Source: Bryobacteraceae bacterium
GTDB taxonomy: Bacteria; Acidobacteriota; Terriglobia; Bryobacterales; Bryobacteraceae
Length of the DNA stretch: 6,672 nt
NCBI GenBank assembly: GCA_019686145.1
Contig: JADGHK010000136.1
Location: forward strand, 1-6,672
Direction of reading: 5' to 3'
The notes beneath the pieces are model-generated. The model saw only the letters and a program-made list of their open reading frames with translations, was not told where the DNA came from and made no database searches. The translations under genes were made by a program, and so were the position numbers. Positions within the stretch are counted from its first letter, which is position 1. The number at the start of each line of letters is the position of its first letter. Of the stretch, positions 1-6,631 are shown in pieces.

Positions 1-254
1 TGGGCTTTCGCTTCCCGGCGTTTCAGCGATGGCTGACGCCGCCCCCTCTTGAGCTGGTGAAGGACGGGCGCATTTTGAGACGAAACATGAAACGTGAGCT
101 GGTTACGGAGGGAGAGCTGATGTCGCAGCTCCGTGAACAAGGCGTGGAGGACATAACGGTGGTGAAAAGCGCGCACATGGAAAGTGATGGCCGGATCAGC
201 GTCATACGATTCGATGAGGCGCCGCACCAGGCGCCGGAGCCAAAAGAGCTCTAG
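1..254 (+). CDS. YetF/DUF421 family membrane protein, C-terminal part (5' end outside window)
   Basis: The reading frame is open from base 3 and ends at TAG 252-254, giving about 83 residues with no start of its own, so this is the tail of a longer gene. The segment around residues 17-30 (LELVKDGRILRRNMKRE) followed by LVTEGELMSQLREQGVEDI and DGRISVIRF matches the cytoplasmic C-terminal domain of the YetF/DUF421 family. In that family a few N-terminal membrane helices precede a small alpha/beta domain in which 'I-x-DGxxxxxN' and 'LREQGxxD' are conserved. The membrane part lies upstream of the window. The biochemical role of the family is poorly defined. The gene ends 8 bases before the GT9 gene on the same strand, so the two may be co-transcribed, although no functional link is obvious. 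A GTG at 57 could be called as a start, but the family match continues upstream of it, so it is internal. Confidence 0.85.
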   Translation, partial: GFRFPAFQRWLTPPPLELVKDGRILRRNMKRELVTEGELMSQLREQGVEDITVVKSAHMESDGRISVIRFDEAPHQAPEPKEL

Positions 255-262
255 CGGCTGAC

Positions 263-1324
263 ATGGAAGTTCGCAAAATCGCGGTCCTTCGAGCCAACGC
301 TGTCGGCGACTTCATCTTCGCGTTGCCTGCTCTTGAAGCGCTGCGCGCAGCGTATCCTTCCGCGGAGATCGTTCTGCTCGGCTTGCGCTGGCATCGGGTG
401 TTCCTCGAAGGGCGGCCATCGCCGATAGACCGGGTAATCGAAGTGCCCGCGAGCCGGGGCATCAATGAAGTTACAGGCAAGGCTGAGGATCCAAAGGATC
501 TGGACGCCTTCTTCCAGCGCATGGCTGCCGAACGGTTCGACATTGCCCTTCAGCTTCACGGCGGCGGCCGTTACTCGAATCCCTTTGTTTTGCGTCTCAA
601 GGCGGGCTTGACCGCAGGGCTGAAAGCTCCCGACGCCATACCTCTTGACCGCTGGGTGCCCTACGTGTATTACCAGCCAGAGATCCTTCGGTATCTGGAA
701 GCGGTGAGCCTGGTAGGCGCCACTGCGCAGTCGATCATGCCGAGAGTCGCGGTGACGGCGAAGGACTTTGCCGAAGCGGCGGCGGCGGTGCCTCGTGATC
801 TTCATTCCGTTGTCGTGCTGAACCCTGGCGCCGGGGACGGGCGGCGCCGCTGGCCTCCGTCGCACTTTGCGGAACTCGGGGACCGGCTTTCGAGTCAGGG
901 GCTGACGGTCGTCGTGCACGGATCCGAAAAGGATCGAAGCCAGGTGGAGAGCGTGGCAGAGGGAATGACAAGGACGCCGCTGGTGGCCTGCGGGAATCTG
1001 TCTCTCGGAGGATTGGCCGGCCTCCTGTCACAAGCGCGGCTGCTTGTTTCGAATGACTCCGGTCCTTTGCACCTCGCCGCGGCAGTGGGCGCTCCGACGC
1101 TCGGCATCTATTGGTGCGGGAACCTGATTAACGCGGGCCCGGTCGCGCGATCCTTGCACCGGCCTGTCATTTCCTGGCGTCTGAACTGCCCGCAATGCGG
1201 CCGCGATTGCGCCACGAATAGCTGCGACCATCACTGCTCGTTCGTAGCGGATATTTCCGTCGAAGAGGTATTCGCCGCGGCGAAGGAGCTTCTTGCGTTC
1301 AACCGTCCGCAGCCGTGGATCTAA
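263..1324 (+). CDS. Glycosyltransferase family 9 (ADP-heptose:LPS heptosyltransferase-like) with C-terminal cysteine cluster
   Basis: This 353-residue protein has the usual length and order of motifs of a GT9 enzyme, a GT-B fold with two Rossmann halves. The N-terminal half opens with KIAVLRANAVGDFIFALPAL (residues 5-24), the family's 'R-x-x-x-x-GD-x-x-x-x-P' signature. The second half has NPGAGDGRRRWPP (187-199) and VSNDSGPLHLAAAVGAPT (262-279), the nucleotide-sugar site with the conserved D265, G267 and H270. Such enzymes move a sugar, classically heptose from an ADP donor, onto a lipid-linked acceptor at the inner face of the cytoplasmic membrane. No signal peptide or membrane helix is visible. 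A compact cysteine cluster (C309, C312, C316, C321, C325, with H323 and H324) lies near the C-terminus. The ATG follows the upstream stop by 8 bases with no clear Shine-Dalgarno sequence, suggesting translational coupling. Its stop overlaps that of the opposing ABC gene. The donor and acceptor cannot be assigned. Confidence 0.93.
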   Translation: MEVRKIAVLRANAVGDFIFALPALEALRAAYPSAEIVLLGLRWHRVFLEGRPSPIDRVIEVPASRGINEVTGKAEDPKDLDAFFQRMAAERFDIALQLHGGGRYSNPFVLRLKAGLTAGLKAPDAIPLDRWVPYVYYQPEILRYLEAVSLVGATAQSIMPRVAVTAKDFAEAAAAVPRDLHSVVVLNPGAGDGRRRWPPSHFAELGDRLSSQGLTVVVHGSEKDRSQVESVAEGMTRTPLVACGNLSLGGLAGLLSQARLLVSNDSGPLHLAAAVGAPTLGIYWCGNLINAGPVARSLHRPVISWRLNCPQCGRDCATNSCDHHCSFVADISVEEVFAAAKELLAFNRPQPWI

Positions 1325-3156
1325 GCTGCCTCGTTGCCAGCGCCCTGCTTTGCCGCTGTCACTCGCGCGTACAGAAGATCTTCGCGCGTTCCTGTGCCGG
1401 CGAGATGCAGTTCGTACAGCGTCTGATAGGTTTCGCTGGTGCGGAGCAGCTCGCTGTGGGTTCCGGTTGCTTCAATCTCTCCGTTGTTGAAGACAACGAT
1501 CATATCGGCGTGAAGCACCGTTGAGAGGCGATGCGCGATCAGGAAGGAAGTGCGTCCTCGGATGACTGCTTCGGTGGCTTGCTGAATCAGTTGCTCGCTC
1601 TCGGTGTCCAGGTGGCTGGTCGCTTCGTCGAAAACCAGGATCTCAGGGTCGCGCAGAAGAGCCCGGGCAATACCGATGCGCTGGCGCTCGCCTCCTGACA
1701 GCCGTACGCCGCGCTCGCCGACAATCGTATCGTAGCCGTCGCTCGTGCGCATGATGAAGTCGTGCGCCCTGGCCACTTTCGCAGCATTCTCAATTTCTTC
1801 CCGCGAAGCGCCCGGCTTGCCGTAGGCGATGTTCTGGGCAATGCTTCGGGAAAAGAGGTCCACCTCCTGCGGCACGACGGCAATCTGACGGCGAAGGCTC
1901 TGTTGAGTGACATCGCGAATGTCCACGCCGTCGATCAGGATGGCGCCGCGCTGCGGATCAAAAGTGCGCAACAGCAGATTGATGAATGTCGTCTTGCCGC
2001 TTCCGCTGCGGCCGACGAGGGCCACGGTAGATCCTGCGGGCACGACCAGATTTACGTTTTTCAGAGTCCACTGGTCCGAGTCTCCGTAGCGGAACCAGAC
2101 ATCGCGGAATTCAATGCATCGGGACAGCTTCGGCAGATCCGGAGCCCCTGGCTTATCGACAATCCGGGGAGGCTCGTCAATCACTGCAAAGAGGCGCTCC
2201 GCGCGCGACATGTTGCGCCGGAGACGCGGAAAAATGATGGAGATCTGCGAGATGGGCTGGTAGGCCATCTCCTGAAGGGCTACGAAGAGAACGAACTCTC
2301 CGATTGTGCTGCTCCCGCGCAACACGAGCAAGCCGCCAAGACCGATCACCGTCACACGCCCCGCCGCGGAGAAAAACGTCTGCGCATTCTCAATGAGCGC
2401 CCATAGCCGTTCCGCGCCGTATTGCGTCGATCGCGCACGGCGGAGAAGCCTGCGCTGGCGCTCCACTTCGTCTTCCTCCCGCGAGAACTTTTTCACGGTC
2501 ATGACGTTGCTTGCAATGTCATAAGACTCCTTGGCGACTTCTTCAAAGTCCTCGCTGACCTTCTGCTCGACCTCGTATATCCTGGCCGTCAATCGCCGGA
2601 TTGCGAGCAGGTAGAGCGGCACCGGCAAGAGGACGGCGATTGCAATCCAGATGTTCTTGAATGCGAGAGCAATGAGAACGCCAGTGAAGATGATCGCCGG
2701 CGGAATCAACGTCTGGCCGAAGATGTCGTAGAGGATCGTATAGACCGCGGTCCCGCCCCGGTCGATACGCCCGATCAGTTGTCCGCTGTTTGACTGGTGG
2801 TGGTACAGGGCGTGCAGCCGGAGATAGTTCTCGAGCGCCCGGCATTTGATTTCGTCTTCAGTGCGGGTTGTCGTCTTGAATAGCTCGTAGTTGTAGTAAG
2901 AACGCAGCGCTTTTGTCGCTGCCGTCGCCAACAGAATGCCTCCCGCTGAGAATAGGACGGTAGACATCGCGTCTACTTTCCGGCTCGGTTCCCGGAAGTA
3001 GCCAACGAGGCTGTCGACCAGTCCCTGTGTGACGAACGGGACGGTGATCTCCAGGGCGGCAGCCGCTACGACGAGAGCCAGTAGGCTGAAAGCCTTACGG
3101 CGCTGCTCAAAGAAGAGCGCCAGGGTTCGTATCGCAGGATCATTTCGCGCTGACAT
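1321..3156 (-). CDS. ABC exporter, fused transmembrane and ATP-binding domains (MsbA/lipid A exporter-like)
   Basis: This 611-residue half-transporter should work as a homodimer in the cytoplasmic membrane. The N-terminal 330 residues form a type-IV exporter membrane domain with hydrophobic stretches at about 22-45, 64-84, 140-166, 168-187, 255-280 and 284-308, consistent with six helices. The ATPase domain starts near 345. It shows an aromatic A-loop residue (Y357), Walker [10 protein letters not shown] (382-390), Q-loop Q430 in [13 protein letters not shown], signature LSGGERQR (486-493), Walker B ILVFDE (506-511) with catalytic E511, the D-loop SHLD (514-517) and H-loop H542 in LIAHRLST. 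All catalytic residues are present, so it should be active. Beside glycosyltransferases the likely cargo is a glycolipid or lipid-linked glycan, but sequence alone cannot exclude a drug or peptide exporter. It lies downstream of the fused glycosyltransferase on the same strand, 167 bases away, and appears to have its own promoter. Its TAG stop overlaps the stop of the convergent GT9 gene. Confidence 0.95.
   Translation of the reverse strand: MSARNDPAIRTLALFFEQRRKAFSLLALVVAAAALEITVPFVTQGLVDSLVGYFREPSRKVDAMSTVLFSAGGILLATAATKALRSYYNYELFKTTTRTEDEIKCRALENYLRLHALYHHQSNSGQLIGRIDRGGTAVYTILYDIFGQTLIPPAIIFTGVLIALAFKNIWIAIAVLLPVPLYLLAIRRLTARIYEVEQKVSEDFEEVAKESYDIASNVMTVKKFSREEDEVERQRRLLRRARSTQYGAERLWALIENAQTFFSAAGRVTVIGLGGLLVLRGSSTIGEFVLFVALQEMAYQPISQISIIFPRLRRNMSRAERLFAVIDEPPRIVDKPGAPDLPKLSRCIEFRDVWFRYGDSDQWTLKNVNLVVPAGSTVALVGRSGSGKTTFINLLLRTFDPQRGAILIDGVDIRDVTQQSLRRQIAVVPQEVDLFSRSIAQNIAYGKPGASREEIENAAKVARAHDFIMRTSDGYDTIVGERGVRLSGGERQRIGIARALLRDPEILVFDEATSHLDTESEQLIQQATEAVIRGRTSFLIAHRLSTVLHADMIVVFNNGEIEATGTHSELLRTSETYQTLYELHLAGTGTREDLLYARVTAAKQGAGNEAA
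1364..1388. repeat. Inverted repeat with internal 10-base palindrome just past the convergent stops
   Basis: CGCGCG occurs at 1364-1369 and again at 1383-1388, so the two copies can pair as a 6-base GC stem with a 13-base loop. The perfect palindrome GAAGATCTTC (1374-1383) overlaps the loop and the second arm. It lies about 40 bases beyond the GT9 stop and inside the last codons of the ABC gene. No T-run follows on either strand, so it does not look like an intrinsic terminator. It may simply be codon coincidence. Confidence 0.3.
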
Positions 3157-3168
3157 TCAACTCGAGCG

Positions 3169-3173
3169 TCCTT
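3169..3173 (-). promoter_or_regulatory. Probable ribosome binding site of the ABC exporter gene
   Basis: On the minus strand this reads AAGGA, 12 bases before the ATG at 3156-3154. The spacing is slightly long, but it is the only purine-rich Shine-Dalgarno-like match near the start, and no competing in-frame start fits the exporter family better. Confidence 0.5.
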
Positions 3174-3201
3174 GTGATGGTACCGCGTCAAGACACCACG
3201 G

Positions 3202-3238
3202 GTTCGTCAGGCTCTACAACAGGAATCGGGGAACGAAC
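3202..3238 (-). repeat. Inverted repeat in the leader of the ABC exporter gene
   Basis: GTTCGT (3202-3207) and ACGAAC (3233-3238) are perfect inverted copies separated by 25 bases. A second small inverted repeat, TTTAC (3262-3266) with GTAAA (3276-3280), lies further upstream in the leader. CTCTACA is present twice in direct orientation (3212-3218 and 3281-3287). All fall between the predicted transcription start and the exporter's start codon. They could be operator or leader-RNA elements, but each is short enough to arise by chance. Confidence 0.25.
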
Positions 3239-3292
3239 AGGTGAACCTCGGGAAGGTAATCTTTACTGATACTCGGTAAACTCTACAGCCTC

Positions 3293-3321
3293 AGTTTAGG
3301 TCGTGATGGGGGGCGAGTCAA
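3293..3321 (-). promoter_or_regulatory. Sigma70-type promoter for the ABC exporter gene
   Basis: Reading the minus strand, the -35 box TTGACT (3321-3316, 5 of 6 consensus bases) is followed after exactly 17 bases by the -10 box TAAACT (3298-3293, 4 of 6). It sits directly after the stop of the upstream glycosyltransferase (TAG at 3326-3324), in non-coding sequence. Transcription would begin near 3286, giving a leader of roughly 130 bases before the exporter ATG at 3156. Box quality, ideal spacing and position make it a reasonable prediction. It implies that the exporter can be expressed apart from the glycosyltransferase, although read-through from upstream is also possible because no terminator is seen between the two genes. 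Confidence 0.5.
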
Positions 3322-3323
3322 GG

Positions 3324-5198
3324 CTATAGGGGATTAACACGTTTAACGAATTCTGTTGATCCCGCACTGCCGCAGGCTGCAGCAGAGATGACTTCTCGAA
3401 AGAAAGCTGTCAGACGGGCCGTGTGGTAATCGAAGGTGAAGTTCGCCCTGCGCAGCCAGATGTTGCGGCGCAGTTCGGTCAACCGGCGGGAGTCCTGAAG
3501 TTGTGAAGCCAGATGCTCCATGCTGGTGGCAAAGACTCCAATATCCATCTCCTTGGCGAGAGATTGAATGGCTACGCGGGATCCCGAGTTATCCCGCTGT
3601 ATCAGCGGCAGACCAGCCGCGGCCAGGGTGCTCAATCTCGCCGGGTAGTTGAGATCGTCCCAGTTCGCCCGCATGAGATCGCCGCAATTCTCGCTTTGAA
3701 AATAATGGAGCCAGCCGGCGTCGTATTGAGACAGTTCTTCGAGCCAGCGGTCGGGATCAACGTGCTTGTGCAAATGCAGGTGCTTAGGAGCGAGCGCCAG
3801 CGTCTTTTCGATCCAGGACTTCCACTGCCCTTGCGTGAAGTCGCCGTAGAAGTGAAGGTGAACTCCGTAGCTGGCCAGTTCCGCCACATCTTTGGGATGA
3901 AGCCCGATCGGACGGCCCGGAACAACCGTATGGATCTCGCCATCGATTTCAGAAAGACGGCGTGACGGATTACCTGCAAACCAGTCCCGCTTGGGCAGAT
4001 CGCCATCCAGGAGGATCGACAGCTTCGACTGAGCGCTTTGCGGAAGGACAAGGTTGAACCAATCCCGAGTCTCCTGGTTGCAGAAGATGTAGCCGTCGGC
4101 TCGTAAGTACAGATCGATGAGTTGTCCCCACGTTCCTCGTTCCAGACAAATGTAGGGGCTTTCCTTGAAGTGCCAGATGAAGGGAATGCCGGAGATTTGG
4201 CTGACGATTTCATGGACGAAGGGAACGGCTTGCCAGTTCAGCAATCCGTAAATCACGTCAGGGCGGATTCGTTCTACTGCCTGCCGCCAGCCGCTCAGCG
4301 GAATGTCTTCAATCTTGCCAAAGGGAAGAGGACCGACCCAGTTGTACCACCAGGGCTCCGGCGTCCAAAGGCCGTATAGCCTGTGCCCCCGCTCTTCGAG
4401 CGCGAGGATCCGGTCCGGATTGTAGGCCAATTCTCCTACCAGCAGGATCTTCAGCCCATCTTTATCGAAGACGGGAGCCGCATCGTTTCGAAAGCGCTCG
4501 TACAGGGTCTTTTCGTCTATATGATTGCCGGTCGTGCTATGGAAGTTGACCGGCTCTTTGACGCCGTACTGGACGCGATAGGGATTGATCCCCCCTTCCG
4601 ATTCGCGCAGAACTTTGTGCCGCTGCCGGGCGTGGTCCACCCATTCGCAGGTGACTGCGCCTGTACCGATGAACTCGCCGTATTCTCTCAGGCGTCGCAA
4701 AAACATTCTTTCCAGATCGTCGGTCACCAGTTCCTCACGCGTGAGCCACCGTGCTTGATTTCTGCGATGCATCACCTGAACCGGCTGCAAGGGCTCGTTC
4801 GGGGGATTTGACAGCGAGTAGCGATTGTAATGGTGGCGGATGCCGGAGAAGGCAAGCACCGCGTTTGGGAAGTCTTCAAGGCACTGAATGAGGGAGGCTA
4901 AGTGCGTCCGATAGTAAACGTCATCGGAGGGCAGATAAGCGATGAGGGGAGCAGTCGATGCATCCAGCCCTGCATTGATTGCCGCCCCCATCCCAACGTT
5001 CCTCTCCATTCGCAGGGAGTGAATTCGCGGATCCCGCAGGTACCGGTTAATGATTGCGGGCGTCTCATCCGCCGATCCGTCGTCAATCACGAATAATTCC
5101 CAGTCTTCAAACGTTTGTGCGAGAAGACTCTCGAGGGCGCGCCGCAGGAAGGCAGCCTGCTGGAACGTGGACATGATGACCGAGACGCGAGCCTGCAT
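3324..5198 (-). CDS. Two-domain glycosyltransferase: N-terminal GT2 (GT-A) fused to C-terminal GT4/CgeB-like GT-B domain
   Basis: From ATG 5198 the protein has 624 residues. Residues 5-110 form a GT2 core: RVSVIMSTFQQ at the start, VIDDGSAD (37-44) for nucleotide binding, and LPSDD (89-93) in the place of the metal-binding DxD motif. Residues 110-245 contain the rest of the GT-A domain and a linker. From 249 (LKILLVGE) a second, GT-B-type enzyme begins, with RPDVIYGLLNW (312-322), HKHVDPDRW (477-485), YDAGWLHY (492-499) and NYPARLSTLAAAGLP (517-531). The last resembles the donor-site helix of GT4 and CgeB-like enzymes, although the classical EX7E motif is not evident. One protein may therefore add two sugars in succession in the cytoplasm. 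The frame stays open upstream to an ATG at 5318, but the extra 40 residues look non-homologous and run towards the divergent gene. ATG 5198 is chosen because the GT2 fold starts there and AAGAG (5209-5205) lies 6 bases before it. Confidence 0.88.
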   Translation of the reverse strand: MQARVSVIMSTFQQAAFLRRALESLLAQTFEDWELFVIDDGSADETPAIINRYLRDPRIHSLRMERNVGMGAAINAGLDASTAPLIAYLPSDDVYYRTHLASLIQCLEDFPNAVLAFSGIRHHYNRYSLSNPPNEPLQPVQVMHRRNQARWLTREELVTDDLERMFLRRLREYGEFIGTGAVTCEWVDHARQRHKVLRESEGGINPYRVQYGVKEPVNFHSTTGNHIDEKTLYERFRNDAAPVFDKDGLKILLVGELAYNPDRILALEERGHRLYGLWTPEPWWYNWVGPLPFGKIEDIPLSGWRQAVERIRPDVIYGLLNWQAVPFVHEIVSQISGIPFIWHFKESPYICLERGTWGQLIDLYLRADGYIFCNQETRDWFNLVLPQSAQSKLSILLDGDLPKRDWFAGNPSRRLSEIDGEIHTVVPGRPIGLHPKDVAELASYGVHLHFYGDFTQGQWKSWIEKTLALAPKHLHLHKHVDPDRWLEELSQYDAGWLHYFQSENCGDLMRANWDDLNYPARLSTLAAAGLPLIQRDNSGSRVAIQSLAKEMDIGVFATSMEHLASQLQDSRRLTELRRNIWLRRANFTFDYHTARLTAFFREVISAAACGSAGSTEFVKRVNPL

Positions 5199-5304
5199 TG
5201 CGGACTCTTGTCTGCACGTTTGATACCGGGGGGAACCTCCAGGCTGGCGATGGACAGCAGCCAAACGGAACACGACTTGCATAAGCGGAGAGCAGGAGGA
5301 GCCC
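5199..5304. other. Divergent intergenic region between the fused glycosyltransferase and the GT9-like gene
   Basis: This roughly 100-base stretch should carry the promoters of both divergent genes. I see no convincing promoter pair. On the + strand TGGACA (5251-5256) resembles a -35 box, but nothing like a -10 box stands 16-18 bases beyond it; CATAAG (5280-5285) is 23 bases away. On the - strand TATCAA (5226-5221) resembles a -10 box but lacks a -35 partner. The clearest element is the strong Shine-Dalgarno sequence at its right end. Confidence 0.4.
5294..5300 (+). promoter_or_regulatory. Strong Shine-Dalgarno sequence without a normal start codon after it
   Basis: AGGAGGA is a full match to the anti-Shine-Dalgarno sequence. 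No ATG, GTG or TTG follows within 15 bases in any frame. The only codon of AUN type at a suitable distance is ATC at 5305-5307, 5 bases after AGGAGG, and it is in frame with the GT9-like gene that otherwise has to start at TTG 5362. Initiation at ATC would add 19 residues, including a leucine-rich segment that runs smoothly into the predicted N-terminal helix. Confidence 0.45.
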
Positions 5305-5361
5305 ATCCGCTCGACCACGCTCCATTCCGGGACCGAGAAGCCGCGGCTGCTGGCCGGTGAG

Positions 5362-6582
5362 TTGCTGCGAGCCTGTGTCGCGGGAGAATCCTGGCCCCAA
5401 GATGTGTTGAACGACCTGATCGACGCTGCGCTCTCCCCTGACGAACCGGCTGCCCGTGATGCAAGCAGCGCCTTGTTCGCGGAGCTTGTAGAGCCGCTCT
5501 GCGACAGCTTCGAACCGCGGCTGGTGAATCTGTACGTTGAGATCTTCAGCCGCGTGTGTGAGCGCGTGCTTGGCCTTAACGCTTTCCAGACCGCGGATCG
5601 TTACGAGAGGATCAGGCAGGTTCGAAGGTTTCAAACGGCCGAGGACCCGGACGCCGTGTTCGTCCTCTCACGAATCACCCTTGGCGCGGACGTCGCCGTA
5701 ACCAGTGTTCTACTCGACGCTCTTCTAAAGCGTTTCCCCGAATCCGACATAGTCTTTGTCGGTCCCCGGAAGAACTACGAGTTGTTTGCCGGTCACGACC
5801 GCATCCGGCACCTCCCTCTCTCCTACGGCAGGCGTTCATCCTTGCGCGAGCGCCTTGCCCATTGGAAGGCGCTCGGGCCCCTCCTTGGGCAACCCCGGAG
5901 TATCGTCGTCGATCCCGATTCGCGGCTGACCCAGCTCGGGCTCCTTCCAATCTGCCCGGACGAGCTCTATTACTTCTTCGAAAGCCGCTGCTACGGCGCG
6001 GCGAGTTCGGATCCACTCTCTGTACTGGCGGCCCGCTGGGCAGCCGATGTCTTTGGGGTGGAAGACGCACGTCCGTTTCTCTGCCCGCAGGAGGCCGAGG
6101 CGGCGGATCCGCCGGGAACGATCGCGGTCAGTTTGGGTGTGGGCGAGAACATGGCGAAGCGCGCGCCCGACCCGTTTGAACGGGAACTGATGGAGATGCT
6201 CGCCGCGACCGGAGCTCCAATCCTGATTGACAAAGGGGCGGGCGGGGAAGAGCGCGAGCGCGTGGAACAGGTCATTGCGTCGCTGCCTCGGAATTCCCGT
6301 GTCACGGCGGTGGAAGGACCATTCGCGCCTTTTGCAGCCCGGATCGCCCGCAGCCGGCTTTACGTCGGCTACGACTCGGCGGGTCAGCACGTAGCCGCGG
6401 CTGCCGGTGTGCCTCTTGTGACCGTTTTTTCCGGCTTCACATCGGAGCGCATGTTGGACCGCTGGCGCCCTGCGGGCGCGGGAGGGCCTGTAGAAGTCGT
6501 TCGTGTGACTCAGGGAATGACAGCCGGCCAAGTCTTGCATTACACGTTCAAGGCTCTCTGTAAACTGGGGCTCTGCTCGTAA
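5362..6582 (+). CDS. Divergent GT9-like (heptosyltransferase-type) glycosyltransferase with helical N-terminal extension
   Basis: From TTG 5362 the protein has 406 residues. Residues 1-90 are predicted mostly helical and match no domain I recognise. The GT9-like part begins at VFVLSRITLGADVAVTS (99-115) and continues with SDIVFVGPRKNYELF (128-142), an IAVSLGVGENMAKR segment (254-267) where GT9 enzymes have their phosphate-contacting loop, and RLYVGYDSAGQHVAAAAGVP (332-351). The last is the family's nucleotide-sugar motif, but with D338-S-A-G-Q-H343 instead of the commoner D-S/T-G-P-x-H. No signal peptide or membrane segment is visible, so it should act in the cytoplasm or at the membrane face. 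The start is uncertain. TTG 5362 is the first usual start in the open frame but has only GGTGAG directly against it, while a perfect Shine-Dalgarno sequence lies upstream before an in-frame ATC at 5305. It is divergent from the fused glycosyltransferase and probably belongs to the same pathway; donor and acceptor are unknown. Confidence 0.85.
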   Translation: MLRACVAGESWPQDVLNDLIDAALSPDEPAARDASSALFAELVEPLCDSFEPRLVNLYVEIFSRVCERVLGLNAFQTADRYERIRQVRRFQTAEDPDAVFVLSRITLGADVAVTSVLLDALLKRFPESDIVFVGPRKNYELFAGHDRIRHLPLSYGRRSSLRERLAHWKALGPLLGQPRSIVVDPDSRLTQLGLLPICPDELYYFFESRCYGAASSDPLSVLAARWAADVFGVEDARPFLCPQEAEAADPPGTIAVSLGVGENMAKRAPDPFERELMEMLAATGAPILIDKGAGGEERERVEQVIASLPRNSRVTAVEGPFAPFAARIARSRLYVGYDSAGQHVAAAAGVPLVTVFSGFTSERMLDRWRPAGAGGPVEVVRVTQGMTAGQVLHYTFKALCKLGLCS

Positions 6583-6601
6583 CGGTCCTGGCTGGTACGA
6601 G
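6576..6601 (+). repeat. Small inverted repeat spanning the stop of the GT9-like gene
   Basis: CTCGTA (6576-6581) and TACGAG (6596-6601) are perfect inverted copies with a 14-base loop, and the left arm overlaps the TAA stop (6580-6582). There is no T-run after it, so it is a poor intrinsic terminator at best. Confidence 0.25.
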
Positions 6602-6631
6602 TCCTACTAGCCGGTGAGAGGTGTGGGTGGA

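Noticed and set aside
778..790. GCG-repeat (CGGCGGCGGCGG) tract as a simple-sequence repeat
   Set aside because: It encodes an alanine run in the GT9 protein, is only about four units long, and is ordinary for GC-rich coding sequence.
251..919. 222-residue open frame on the minus strand opposite the GT9 gene
   Set aside because: It is fully antisense to a gene with clear GT9 motifs, and its composition (rich in Arg, His, Pro) is typical of a shadow frame in GC-rich DNA.
1762..2406. 214-residue open frame on the + strand inside the ABC exporter gene
   Set aside because: The opposite strand encodes the Q-loop, Walker A and membrane helices of an intact exporter, and the + frame shows no recognisable domain.
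3513..4811. Several + strand open frames of 85-150 residues opposite the fused glycosyltransferase
   Set aside because: They lie wholly against well-supported coding sequence, lack Shine-Dalgarno sequences and show no known motifs.
5199..5318. 40-residue N-terminal extension of the fused glycosyltransferase to an ATG at 5318
   Set aside because: The extra residues do not resemble a signal or domain, the GT2 fold begins right after the ATG at 5198, and the extension would cover the control region of the divergent gene, including its strong Shine-Dalgarno sequence.
5836..6540. 234-residue open frame on the minus strand opposite the GT9-like gene
   Set aside because: It is antisense to a frame with GT9-like motifs and rich in Arg, His and Pro without any domain pattern.
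6587..6613. Possible terminator hairpin CTGGCT with AGCCGG after the GT9-like gene
   Set aside because: The stem is six pairs including a G-T wobble with a 15-base loop and no T-run follows, so it does not meet the pattern of an intrinsic terminator.
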